Of a stretch of DNA of 64,000 nucleotides, positions 44,477 to 56,216 are shown in pieces. A model generated the notes under the pieces. It was not told the DNA's origin, ran no database searches, and worked only from the letters and a program-made list of their open reading frames with translations. A program made the translations under genes and the position numbers. Source of the stretch: Sipunculus nudus (taxonomy: Eukaryota; Annelida; Sipuncula; Golfingiida; Sipunculidae); contig CM049309.1 of the NCBI GenBank assembly GCA_026874595.1, forward strand, positions 56,161,926 through 56,225,925, read 5' to 3'. Positions within the stretch are counted from its first letter, which is position 1, and every line of letters begins with the position of its first letter.

Positions 44477-44581
44477 TATATAAAAGAAAACGGCCCGATG
44501 AAGTGAATTATATTAACACAGCTTTGTGACAGTTATTTTGTTTGACCGGAAGGTGGCGCTGACAGTTGATCTGAGCAGACG
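44477..44581 (+). promoter_or_regulatory. candidate promoter and 5' UTR of gene 2
   Basis: A TATA-like tatataaa at 44477-44484 lies about 100 bp before the ATG. An ETS-type ccggaag at about 44545 and the gATGGCGG context at the start codon (resembling the YY1 downstream motif of housekeeping promoters) are consistent with a start region. This is inference from motifs only. Confidence 0.4.
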
Positions 44582-44695
44582 ATGGCGGAATCAGGGGGCT
44601 ACAAGCCCCGATACGTGAAAACAAACCAAGAATACAGGGGAAGAAATGCATCTAAGCTGCCAAAGAACCCTCTACAGCGACTACAGTACAGAGAG
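44582..44695 (+). CDS. candidate first coding exon, unknown gene 2
   Basis: ATG at 44582 opens 38 codons (MAESGGYKPRYVKTNQEYRG ... LQRLQYRE) ending exactly at a GTTAGT donor in phase 0. The peptide is basic and hydrophilic with no signal peptide, like the N-terminus of a small cytosolic or nuclear protein. I do not recognise the family. It shows no repeat character and stands just downstream of promoter-like motifs. Candidate continuations are at 53935-53971 and 62499-62552. Confidence 0.5.
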
Positions 44696-45530
44696 GTTAG
44701 TCTTTATGTATGATCTCTTATGTAGCCACCCTAATACCGCAACCTGGGTAGCGTTTTTGTCGCCTGCGGGAGTCATGTTGGCTCAGGTCGGTTGGTTTGA
44801 CTGAGATTTGGCTCTGTATGTGGACAACACTGTCACAAACAGTCAGGTCGGCCTTCAGTGTGTAGCTGGAGACTGTATTCTTGGTTCGTAAGCTTGCTCT
44901 AGAAATGTGTTTACAGGACCTTGATTTCTGATCTCACTCTAAAGCCAGAGCTGTAATCATGCTTTCTGAACTGATCAGGTCCTAAACTTAAAATCTGAAG
45001 CCCACAGGCACTGGTGATGTGTTTCCAACATGAGGACCTGTGTGCATGTCAACTCTGCTGATATAGCTGTGAGTCACACCCACAGACTAAAGACTGAATC
45101 TAAAGAAATATGTCTTAAAAAATGTCAGATATATAAAGAAACATTTGTTGTAAATAAAACCTAAGAATGAATGAGTTTTTGGATGGTTTGGTATTTCTTT
45201 TATATATAGACTACTTTTTATCTTTTATAACCTATAACTGACTGGATGGAAACTGCATATATGATAAGTCATTACTTCGTGGTTTATTTTGAGTCCAGGG
45301 TGGAAAGATGATTTCAGAATTGGTGATTGGGGCAATATGGTGAGGCTGGTCACAGGCACTTGATGCGTAAATTAAGAATAAATCAGTGATTTCTAAGAAT
45401 AAACTATGTTCACAGCCTCTTTCTTATTAACCAATTATGAACAGGGCATGCACCTATCTTCACTCAGTAACCATCCAATAAAAGTTCTCATTTGACATTT
45501 GATGTTGTAGGCCAATGAAGTCACTCTTTT
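44696..45530. other. intron or intergenic, nothing recognised
   Basis: Follows the candidate first exon. No clear element. Confidence 0.4.
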
Positions 45531-45566
45531 CAGCTGAGCATGCCATTATGACCCTTGGGTCGCTAG
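45531..45566 (+). repeat. 3' terminus of Helentron-like family
   Basis: cagctgagcatgcc, then the hairpin gacccttgggtc and gCTAGt at 45562-45565. Confidence 0.55.
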
Positions 45567-46807
45567 TTGTGGTTATGATAAATTTAAAGAGCCTCCCATG
45601 AGTGTGTTATACTCGTGACACAAATATAACCTAATGTTCTGCACTCGTGACACATGAAAGGTCCATGTGGACATCATATCTACCTGTCATAATGGTATGA
45701 AAGTTGTAAATAGAAAGAGTAATGCGTTGTCTAAAATGCCTGTTTTGTCCTACACAGGTAGTGTTTTTCCCAAGCACAATACTAATCTGGTTTGAAAATG
45801 ACGAAATAGCCATTCGAAACGGCGAAGTTTATGGTAAATGCCGATAATCCTGTTGTACACCAGGTTCTGGTTTTAGCATACAAGTTGCAAAGTCACAGCA
45901 ATCGGTCAGATACGAGGTTTTCTAGCCGAGTTAAATACTATTATAATAAGACACCTTTGATGGACATGTTTAATTCTCACTACAAGTCGAGAATGATCTT
46001 TTAAACTGTATAAATTTATTTTACATGGATTGTACTTCAGGTTTATACTTTTATTTAAATCATGTGAGTGCCTTGTCTCAGATGGTGGAGTTTAGTAGTC
46101 TGTAATATCTGAAAACTGTGAAACCTTGTGCTCTGTTCTCCATAAAGGTGAACATGTTGTATATTTACAATTATTTTCACCCCAAATAATGTTTTAAATT
46201 AAGGGAAACTATTTAGGAATAGGGAAAATTCATTGATGATGGACATAACTACCAGGGATGGGAGTAACAGTTGACAGTACAGGTACCTGGATGTAGGTAC
46301 AGTGGAACCTGTCTGAAGGAACACCTGTCCAGTGAGGCAACCTGTCTATTAAGACAATCCTTGAGTGAACAAAGCTTTCACATGGTTGGAACTGACCTGT
46401 GTAATAAGAACACTTGTGAAGTAAGACCACTTTTGGTTAGTCCATTATCTATTTATACTATAAAATGACAACAATAATGTCAGTTTCAAAGCTGTTATTA
46501 CAACTAGTGTCCGAATACCAGATGTGTTTATTGATAACAAGTGGATGCCCTATAGTAATCACAGTCAGTCTGTCTGTTGTCTGTCCATCCGTCCATCGAC
46601 ACAGATTTATTTCCAGATTACTCCAGGTTGGTTTGACACATGGATTTCAAACTTGCCCTTCATATAACCCACCACTAAAGCAAGAACCGATAAAAAAATT
46701 TTGGGTCATGAGGTCAAAGGTCAAGGTCACAGGACTCGCTTATTAAAAAAGATTATGGCTAGATTCATCCCAAACTTTCCATCTTGCACATTTAGCTGAC
46801 TTGTCAG

Positions 46808-48399
46808 TAGTGGTGGGCCGATCATCGAGTTTTATCGAAAGTCAATCATTTTGCTGCCACTTTCAACGCTCAATTACAAAAGGCAACTATCGATTACATC
46901 ATAATCATGATAATGTGTCTTTGTTCCAGATAACTTCTGTATGTAACTGAGTTTAACATGGTAGATGTGAGAACGGAGGACATAATAAACCTCTGTGAAC
47001 TGGCAGGGAGCTGCAGAATATGCGGGGAGTTTTGTAACGAGATGTACATCGCACAATATGGCCTTATGGGCTGTATGGCGTTAAAATGCACCATAAATTC
47101 TCTGGGTCTATGCAGCAAGTAGATGTCTTGGATTGTGTTTTAATTCTTGATTATTATAAATGATTAAAATGATACTTTTAAAAGCATATTTTACCAATAA
47201 TAGGGAAATTTAAAAAAAGGGAAATACTTCTTTTCTTGCGTTTGGTTAAGAAAGTACAGTTTCACAGATAACTGCAGGTTTCTTTATATTTGCCTGAACC
47301 GATTATTAATGTCTGACAGGGTTGGGTTTTAGGCTGCCCAAAACCTGTTTTCGGCAGGGCAGAGCCTAAAACCTGCCTTTAACTGCCTAAAATAGGTTAT
47401 AACCTGCCTTTAACTGCCTAAAACCTTACATACCTTCACCTATGACTTGCAGTTAACTATGTTTTATTGTTACACAGCTAAATGCATTAAAGAAATATCC
47501 TCAACAAATGTAAAGTGAGGAACACTTTATTCAAACTAAATATATTAAACCATGACACAAAAAAAAGCAAAAAATGAATACAACACTACTTCAGGTGTTC
47601 CATATGAACACATTTCCTGGACAGTTTTAGCTTGTATCCCAAAATCATGTTCTGACGTCTCCCACCTCCATTACTGCCAATTTATAAAAGAATTCTCATA
47701 CAGTAAGCTTATAACCAGATACTTTGATATGTAGCATTTTGATCACAATCAAGGGACCAGGGCTGGGGCCAGGTACTTGTACCTGTACCTGTACCTGCCG
47801 GTCATGAGTAGGAAGTACCTTGTACCTACACCTGGAACTAAAGTACCTGTACCTGGTTCAAGGTACTCCAGGTACATTTTCTTATTTTCAGTTTTTTTCT
47901 CTTTTAGTTTAAATTTGGTTACCTGTATTGTTAAATAATCAGCAGGCCATCAGTGTAATAAACTGCTCATGAATTGAATTGTTATCACACCTCCAGAATG
48001 GTCACATGTGTGAAATCAGCTGTAACCACTTATATGGCAAATCACTCGATTATACTGTACTTGGTGTCCTTAATGAACTTTAAGTACACAAATATCATGT
48101 TTGTGAACTATGATGTCATCCTGTCATCCAGAAGCCAAGCAAAGCCTTGTGACTGTGTCACCCAAGCCAGTTTGGTAGTTTTATAGATCTTTAAGTCAAA
48201 ATTTAAACAAATATAGGTTTTAGGCTCTTTTGATGCCTAAAACATGCCTAAACCCTGTTTTAGGCGGGGCAGTTTTAACCAGGTTATAACCTATGGTTAA
48301 AACCTTCATGCCTAAAACTTGCCAACCCTGAATTCTGTCATCAATCGGTTTGCTCAAACCGATGATCGATTATAGAAAAGGAACCAACGCCCACCACTG
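46808..48399. mobile_element. hAT-like transposon, 8-bp TSD
   Basis: Left end tagtggtgggc and right end gcccaccactg are inverted. Flanking octamers cttgtcag (46800-46807) and cttgccag (48400-48407) differ by one base, as expected for a hAT target-site duplication. Subterminal 'cgatcatcga' and 'gatgatcgatta' motifs point inward. There is no transposase. It contains a second insertion. Confidence 0.7.
47317..48330. mobile_element. nested hAT-like element (CAGGGTTGG ends)
   Basis: Left cagggttgggttttaggc and right gcctaaaacttgccaaccctg are imperfect inverted repeats. Multiple 'aacctgcc' / 'cctaaaa' motifs lie near both ends (47330-47435 and 48210-48325). A 'gtacctgtacctg' cluster (47770-47880) may be another fragment. 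The flanking octamers do not match, so the duplication has decayed or the ends are imprecise. Confidence 0.5.
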
Positions 48400-48779
48400 C
48401 TTGCCAGTATGGGGAGAGCATAAATAAATTTGGGGTCAAAGGTAAAGGTCACAGGAGCTAACTGTTCAAAAATTAGTTTCCAGATGTGGAAATGATTGTG
48501 GATGCACTCTAAATCAAACTTTTCATCCCAAACTTTCCAACCTGCATACGTGGCTAACTCGTAAATCTGTAGATTTTCAGGATACCTTGTCAGAGGCCAA
48601 GGTCACTTTTTAAAAGATTGTTACAATAATCTAAATGCCTCAAGTTCAAGGATAATAAGTTCTAAGTTTTTTAGTCACAAGGTCATTGGTTAAGGTCACA
48701 GGGCTGTAATTCTGAAAAATTTCTTTTAAAATATCCTTGTAGACAAATTCAGCGAGCGTCTAGACCCATGGGTCCCTAG

Positions 48780-51394
48780 TTTGTTTATGAAATGGACATA
48801 TTGTTTTGTGACTAGCTCAAGCAACAGATTGATGGTGTCCTTTTAAGAACTACTGCCGTATTCTGGTTTGTTTTTCCTGACCAGTGCTGATAATTTAGCG
48901 TGCCAGTACACAAATAGGGCAAAGCAGATCCTGTAGAATTAACATTCCTTATGTCTCCCCTCCCTAGTGTTTGGTCTGTTGTCATCCTCTGTTGTCGCCT
49001 GTGTCATTTCTTGTGAACACGACTCCTCATTTTTCATGAAACTTGAAATTTAATTTGGTTCTGCCAATATCTCGGATGAGTTTGAAAATTGGTTACCTTG
49101 ACCTGGATTTTCCAGGTCAGTTCAGCTGGAATAGAACTTATTTGTGATCACTGTAACTTTTGAACCAATCAGTATATTTTCTTGAAATTTGAAATTTACA
49201 TTGTTTCTGACTTAACCAATATCTCGGATGAGTTAAAAAAAGCAAGAACCAACATGCTTGCTTTTACTGCAAAACATGGTAATATCTCCCATACAATAAG
49301 TGTTTCAACCCATGGTGACACGTTGATCGTCCTTGAAGATTCTCAAGGAACCAACAATCATTTTCTGACTTATGTATGGCCCACCACTAAAGTAAGAACC
49401 CTATAGGTTCTAGGGTCATGAGGTCAAAGGTCAAGGTCACTGGACTCATATCTTTAAAGATATTGTGGATGCATTTTAAGCCAAACTTTTCAGCCCAGGT
49501 CTTCAATCTTGAACATATAGCTCACTTTCCAATAGTGGATGATCCTTATTAATTTTTGGGTCACAAGGTCAAAGGCCAAGGCCACAGGAGCTATCTGTCA
49601 AAAAATTAAGTTTCTGGATGATAATTCCAGTTTTTTTTTATGTATGGATTTCAAACTTGCCTTATATGTGTCCCATTAAAAAAGCAAGATCCAATTTGAT
49701 TTTGAGGTCAAGGTCACAGGACACACATCTTTAAAAAGATTGTTGATGCATTTTCAGCCGAACTTTTCATCTCAAGCCTTTTATCTTGCACATATAGTTC
49801 ACAAGCCAATAGAGGAAGACCACTGTCCATTTTGAGGGCAAAAGGTCTAAGGTGAAGGTCACAGGAGCCTTTTGTCCAAAAATTAGGTTCTGGGATGATA
49901 ATTTCAGCTTGGACTGATATATGGATTTCAAACTTGACCTATATATGGCCCATCAGTAAAGCAAGACCTCTATTGATTTTGAGGACATCAGGTCAAAGGT
50001 CAAGGTCCCAGGACACACATATTTGAAAAGATTGTTGATGCATTTTCAGCCAACCTTTTATCTTGCACAATAGGTCACCGACCAATAGAGAAAGCCCCCT
50101 ATCCATTTTTAGGTCACAAGGTCAAAGGTGAAGGTCACAGGGGCCACCTTGCAACCTGTCAAAAATTCATTTCATGTTGATAATACCAGCTTGGACTGAT
50201 ATATGGGTATCAAACTGTGGCCCATCAATAAACCAAGATTACTATTGATTTTGTGGTCAAAGGTCAAGGTCACAGGAGAAACATCTTTGAAAAGATTGTG
50301 GATGCATTTTCAGCCAAACTTTTCATCTCAAACCTTTTTTCTTGCACATATAGTTCACCTGCCAATAGAGGAAGACCCCTATCAATTTTTAGGTCACAAG
50401 GTCAAAGGTGAAGGTCACAGGAGCCACCTGTCCAAAAATTCATTTCCTGTTGATAACTCCAGCTTGGACAGATATATGGGTTTCAAACTTGACTTATATA
50501 TGTACATCTGTCTTGGAAAGTTTTTTCATCAACCATTTTGGTGGTGCCACCTACCTTCCTGTTCTGTAGAATAAATTAATACCCTTTTCTGAGAAGTGAT
50601 TTGCCCTATTGCCCTAAAAATGTGCATATCCATAGATGTTGGGCTTCTACATTTTGTACTCAAGACTGGAGGCGCCATCTGCAATCGTTTTAGCGTGGCG
50701 TCCACCTGTACGTGTGCTTTGGGTAAAAATTGGCTCATATCTCCGGATTTGTTCAAGGTTTTGGTCTGAAATTTGGCATGTCCATCCAACTGGGAAAGTT
50801 TTCACGTAAACCACACAGGTGGTGCCACCTACCTAACTGTTTCTGAAAATTAAATTAATGCTCTTTTCTCAAGAGAGATTCAACATATTGGCCTCCATAT
50901 TTGGTGAAAAATATTGTTTCTCAAGTTGATAGATGGAAGAAACAATAGTCGCTTGCTAAGTGTCAGTATATGCTGATGAAGATGGTTTTCTACTTTGATA
51001 TAAATTAGATCAAATATCTCAGTAATGATTGCATAGATCTTTCTGATCATGGACAGCCCTTTCACCTGTGGAACGAAGACCAGTGGAGCCATCTACATTT
51101 TCCTTTTTTATGCATTTTCAGACTTCGAAATTAGGGTGGACATGTCACAGTCAATGCTGAAGCCCAGCAAACAAATTCTTTACAGTAAAACCACTGATTG
51201 AAAGAACATGTATCATTATGTACCTTCACATATGTATTTGTCACAATAGAAAATTTGAAGAAAATCCATATATAGGATAATTTTTCACAACTGCCACAGA
51301 CACAAATGCAAAAATAATCAAATGACAGCATTCTAAGTTGTTAGAATTTTTAGTGTCAGAGATTAGCTGAGCATCATGATCCCTGAGTCACTTG
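48780..51394 (+). repeat. Helentron-like repeat region with ~300-bp tandem array
   Basis: From about 49340 to 50560 there are roughly four to five copies of a ~300-bp unit: 'atatatgg.tttcaaactt', 'aggtcaaaggtcaaggtcac', 'agattgt.gatgcattttcagcc', 'cttgcacatatagttcac' and 'ggtcacaaggtcaaaggtgaagg'. Degenerate GGTGGCGCCACC sites follow at 50541, 50666 and 50820. The 3' terminus is gctgagcatcatgatccctgagtcaCTTG at 51367-51394. The 123-codon frame at 50203 is a repeat translation. Confidence 0.75.
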
Positions 51395-52004
51395 TTTATT
51401 ATGCAATTTGTACTGTATTTTTCAGAGTTTTAGACTAAGGGTATTTTAGTTGGATTTTACCAGTCAAGTTATGCTTATTAAATTAACAGGTACAAGATTT
51501 CATTATCAGCATATCCCTGTCACCAGGATACTTTGCCAAGTTTGGCATCACTGTGTTCATACTTTTTCTACTTGTGTACAGTCAGTCTACTGAATCAAGG
51601 CCAGTAATTTTAGAATAGGTTAAGACTGAGTTAAGAACCTTTTGAAGGGAAAACTGGATTGTAGCTTTTCTGTCTTTGACCTGTTCCTATAGATCTTTGT
51701 TCATCAGTTTTTGTTTTTCTTATATTAAGTTTTTTGTTCACAGGGTGTAAATTGTCACATATATCCAAGAATAGAAAATTTTAATTTCACATTGAGACAG
51801 GAGTTTTTGAGAAAACAGGCCAGTGGGCTAATTTTTTACACCGGTCTATGACGGGGCATTGCATGGTAAATCCACAGTCTGTCTGTTAACTTTTAGTGTT
51901 GCCACCATGATTTACCAGAGCTTTGATTTTCATGAATCTCAACATAACTATTCAGATAAGGATTACCTTGCCCAAGTTCAAGTATAAGCAAAATCCACAC
52001 ATAT
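51395..52004. other. noncoding, nothing recognised
   Basis: No exon or element identified except the margin of the repeat that receives the TTAA MITE. Confidence 0.4.
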
Positions 52005-52008
52005 TTAA

Positions 52009-52513
52009 AGGGACATAATCAGGATCAATATTATGCCTAATTTTTTCACACTATCAGTTCAGTTATGCTTTATACAAAGGTTTCCTAGCAGAACCATCTC
52101 AGCACACAGTCTCATTTCCTCACATATGGCTGTTTAACACCTTGTTATGACTGCATGTGTTCGTAAACTCAGTCCACGTGTCTGTTTTCCATAACAAGGC
52201 CGTATGACAGAAGGTCCAATTAAGATGGGCAACATGTGGTTATTCAGCCAGCGGGAAAATGTATTATATTTTTTCGGCAAGGTCAGTCAGGGCATCTCCT
52301 GATTGACATGTGTTGTGGCTCCATGCTGCACACGGCCCATGCACTGTGTTTATGTTGACACCTGAGATCACGCCTGGTCCACTGTTTTTAACAGTCGTTT
52401 ACAGGAGAAAGCAAACAGTTTCAAAGCAATATTGTGGCAGGTACAGATTTATTTTAAAGGGACAAAGCTATTTTTCATGTTAACTCAATTTGCTTTATAG
52501 GTGAATGGGCCCC
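52009..52513. mobile_element. second TTAA-flanked MITE
   Basis: TTAA at 52005-52008 and 52514-52517. The right terminus ggtgaatgggcccc resembles that of 32646-33113; the left is agggacataatcagg. Removing it joins 'aaaatccacacatatt' to 'aaatgaggtcagatttcac', matching the related uninterrupted stretch at 52748-52785. 505 bp, noncoding. Confidence 0.65.
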
Positions 52514-52911
52514 TTAAATGAGGTCAGATTTCACAAGGCCACTGTTAAATGTGGTATCAGGAATATGATTGATTTTGATGAAACTCAATAGAAATAGGTC
52601 AATTCCCGGCAAAATCCATTGATATTTAATGAGGTCAGAGGAAACCAAATTTAGGTGCCTCAGTGAAGACTTATAAAAAATCTGATGGATATTCATAAAA
52701 CTCATTATAAATATTAACCAATACAGTTTCTTGCCTAAATTTAATTCTTGGCAAAATTCACACATATATTATGAGGACAGAAGTCACACGACAAAAGATG
52801 GGTGTATTATGCACGTTTGCATTGCTTATGTTTAAGAAGTTTGCTAAACGTATAAAAATGGAAAATCAGTTTTAAGATGGTTATTGTTCAATGTGGCTGT
52901 GCATTCTTTAC

Positions 52912-53707
52912 GTCAGGTGACTAAGTCATCTGAGCATTAGCGATCAACCTTTGTGCATCATCCGGCTGGCCATCAGTTTACTGGGCACAGATCATGTAAA
53001 ATTATTAGACCTAGAAACTTTTAACTGTACACCCAGGTAGGTCCTAGGCAAATCTCCATGGAAACTTTTAATTAGAGCATGGTGACCTATTTTCTTCGAC
53101 CTGTGGGCCAAAACATGATTTTTACTCAGTAAAATTTTTAGCACCCAAACAGTTAAACTGGGCACAAGTTGTATCCCTTAGGCCTAGAATCTTCTCCAAA
53201 TTCTGGGTGGTCTTTGGCAATAAGGTCAAAAATAAGGTCATGGTGACATTTACTGTGACCTAGGGGCCCAAAACATGATTTTGAGCAACCAGACGGTCAG
53301 ACAGGGCACAAATTGTAATTGTTAGGCCAAAAGTCTTCTAATAAAAAATCTTGGAAGTCCTGGGAAATGTCCTGTGAAACATAAAATTACCTGGAAGTTA
53401 CAGGCCAAAAAGCACCTTGAATGTCAGATGGGTACAGATTGTATGTACTTGATTGAATTATAAATGGCCCATCAATAATGAAAGAACCCTTTTTTTATTT
53501 TGGGGTCATGAGGTCAAAGTTCAAGGTCGAAAGGTAGAAAGGTCTATTCAGTGTTATGTCAAATCACAGTCTGAATCGGGATTTGGGCTGAACCAGACCC
53601 TAATCAGGGTTTGGACTGGTCTGAATCAAGGTAGGGATTTGATTTGGACATTATAAAAATATTTTCATAATCAATTTCAGCTGAGCGCCATGACCCACAG
53701 TCCCTTG
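52912..53707 (+). mobile_element. short Helentron-like element
   Basis: 5' start 'gtcaggtgactaagtcatctgagc', then blocks repeated internally ('gggcacaga/aattgta', 'taggtcctaggcaaatctcc', 'ggccaaaacatgattttga'). The 3' terminus is cagctgagcgccatgaccca, cagtccCTTG. It shares its body with 60940-61390. Noncoding. Confidence 0.65.
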
Positions 53708-53934
53708 TTTTTTTCATGGAATGATTAAATTGACATGTCTGTCTCAAACATAGATCTCCCATTGAATTGTTAAGAAAATTAGCCTACCAGTTCATAAAAA
53801 TACTGAAAATTAGACGAAGCATACATGCTGCACTTTATGTGTTGTTTTTCTTGCAAACATTGGGAGTTTATTATAGATTATAAATTATAGATGTCTTGCA
53901 AATTCCTTGAACTATTTATTCAGTGAAACTTCAG

Positions 53935-53971
53935 GCATTTGTAGATTTGAATTTACAGGGTGGTGGAAGAG
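53935..53971 (+). CDS. candidate small exon of gene 2
   Basis: Acceptor acttcag and donor gtaagt (53972) bound 37 bp, or 13 bp if the nearer acceptor atttacag (53958) is used. Both lengths take phase 0 to phase 1, as needed after the exon at 44582. It encodes AFVDLNLQGGGR or GGGR. The support is only splice signals and phase. Confidence 0.25.
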
Positions 53972-54129
53972 GTAAGTCTAAACATGTGATGTTACCAGCC
54001 TGATGTTGGAGTAGGGGTTATAAAGTATGGCATGTTAACACTGCCTTTATTGATTCAGTAGTATGATATTTTGAGAAATAAGACACATAATCCTGAGAAA
54101 TTCATGATTATTTTGAAGCAGTTCCATGA

Positions 54130-54161
54130 GAATGATAAATAATATATATATATCTCTCTCC

Positions 54162-54194
<33 letters not shown>
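54130..54194. repeat. TA/CT compound microsatellite
   Basis: (TA)n, then (CT)n, then (TA)n immediately left of the TIR element. Confidence 0.9.
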
Positions 54195-56216
54195 CTGTAT
54201 TCGACGTAATAAGCGCCCCGGGCGCTCTCAAAAATTAAATTTTTCTAAATTTTTTATACCCTAATAAGCGCCCCCCCCCCACACACACACACACACACAT
54301 CTGCCAACTTCCAAAGTGCATTACGATCCTCCAATTTAACACTGCGGCTTGTGTACACGTGTTTGACTTCACAGCACATTCAGGACAATTCAGAAAAAAA
54401 AATGGTTGTGTAATCCAAGTGATACCGATTTGCAGACGATTTTATTTTGTGTTGCATGAGAGAATTGTCTGAATGACTACAGTTCGAGATTTCCTTTGCA
54501 GGTGAAGAGGAAAAATAAGGATGGTAATAAATGAACGCTTTTATAAAAGTCAACGCCTAATAAGGTAGCAGAATGTATAAAATGTTCATATAAAAATATA
54601 TAAAACAGTATTTATTTGAATGATGAAAAAAAAAATAATACGGGACATCGGTACCCCGATTATGTCAGTCACCTTGCGCAAATACCTTTGACAGCTGAGC
54701 CGATTAATGACATGGAATGGCATCGACTATAATTGTCTTTTTTGTCTTTCATTGTGCTTGATATTACATGCAAAATTAAAAAAAAACTGAAATACTGGCC
54801 CTCAGACTCCTGCGTATTATATTTACTTCAGTGCGTATACGAACCAAATCCGGGGTTTTGTTTTAAAATTGTTAGGAAATTTGTCATATTTATATCCCGC
54901 GGAAACACGGTCCCTTTCTTGAACTTTGTTGACCCGTTATAATACATTCATTTTCTCGACGTAGTCCAATAATACAAGCTTGACAAACATTGTCACCTGA
55001 GGAAAGGCCGCTTCATATTTATAATTATAATGCTTTACTGGTTGTCTTGTAATTGAAGTGCCATGAGCGAGTCTCTGTGTATGTCAGTGTGCAAGCAAGC
55101 TGACAGCGTCCGCATTCACTGGACTCGTGAACATTTTACGCAGTAAATACGGCACCATATGAAAAAATCATCCTTGTTTTAACATGCATATTACGTGCTA
55201 CTGGATGGCACTTGGTTAGGCAATTCCCAGCATCCCTTGCGCGAGCGCTGTATACACACAGATTAACCCAGGGCACTGGGATCTTGAGAACACGGGTAAG
55301 CCCTGCACGCTGTCAGCGGCATCGACAATTATATTGTTGTGTACATGTTTCAAGTGAATTACCAAGATATTTTTTGGCAAAAAATACATTAAAACTTATA
55401 TATTATCAGGATTGGGAATTCCGTTTTGGTCCGTCAATTCAGCAATTCCGTCCGCGGTTGCGTAAATTCACTGGCTCTACTGTCAGAAGGGCTTTCATAT
55501 ATTGATTCAGTTAAAATCCCTGTGTCAATGCGGCAAGGGCAAACCTTTTCTTACCAATTATTTAACTATGTGCACATGGAAATCTGATGTATAAACGATA
55601 AATTCAAACAAAAACAAAGCATTGTAATGCCTTTTATTGAGTGTATATTACCACCATACGGACATGATCACTGATACACGGCATCAAGTTCGGCCGACGT
55701 AATAATTCACATTGCCGTAAATTATCTTTGGCGGCCCTGAGGACGCTGAGAAACTTGTACCAGTGTATAAGACGGCCGCCCTTCTTTGCCAATATTTTAG
55801 GATAAAATTTATCGCCCATCACGAGCAAATACGGTAAGTAATATATATTTCATTGCATAATACATCCACATACGTACCTGAATTCAGGTCACCCGATCAG
55901 CATGGCCACCTGCGGGGTCTGCCTTCACAGCCACCGTCATCCAGTGTTATCTATGATACACTTGACCACTGATTCTGTTATGTGTAACTAATATTATTAT
56001 TATATTAGATGATAAAGCTTAACAGAGATTGAATAAAAACTGGTGGTAACTTTTAAGTTTGGCGGGGAGAAATGAAAGCATTACGTTGTCCTGTGTTATA
56101 TTGGCTAGGGAGAAAAATGAGGTTAGGATGGCTCATCCTTTAGTTTCATAAAGTGATCTCCAAAATCCGGTGGGGGGCGCTTATTACGGGAGGGGCGCTT
56201 ATTATGTCGAATACGG
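54195..56216. mobile_element. 2-kb TIR DNA transposon, non-autonomous
   Basis: 25-bp inverted ends with two mismatches: ctgtattcgacgtaataagc at 54195 and the complement at 56192-56216. Both are flanked by TA dinucleotide sequence, compatible with a TA target (Tc1/mariner-type) although the flanking microsatellite makes the duplication ambiguous. Subterminal partial copies of 'taataagcgcccc' lie at about 54263 and 56176. The interior includes 97- and 64-codon frames without recognisable motifs. Confidence 0.65.

Larger units (their letters stand above)
46548..48779 (+). mobile_element. Helentron-like element split by nested hAT insertions
   Basis: The left part (46548-46807) has 'gtctgtccatccgtccatc' and 'aggtcaaaggtcaaggtcac'. 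The right part (48408-48779) resumes the same repeat and ends with the hairpin gacccatgggtc and CTAG at 48776-48779. The two parts join across the 46808-48399 insertion and align with the intact array downstream (about 49400-49560). Confidence 0.6.

Noticed and set aside
50203-50574. 123-codon frame with repeated KVKVTG-type sequence
   Set aside because: It is a translation of the ~300-bp tandem repeat ('aggtcaaaggtcaaggtcac'), not a conserved protein.
55212-55505. 97-codon frame inside the 54195-56216 element
   Set aside because: No recognisable transposase motif and no paired splice sites; treated as chance.
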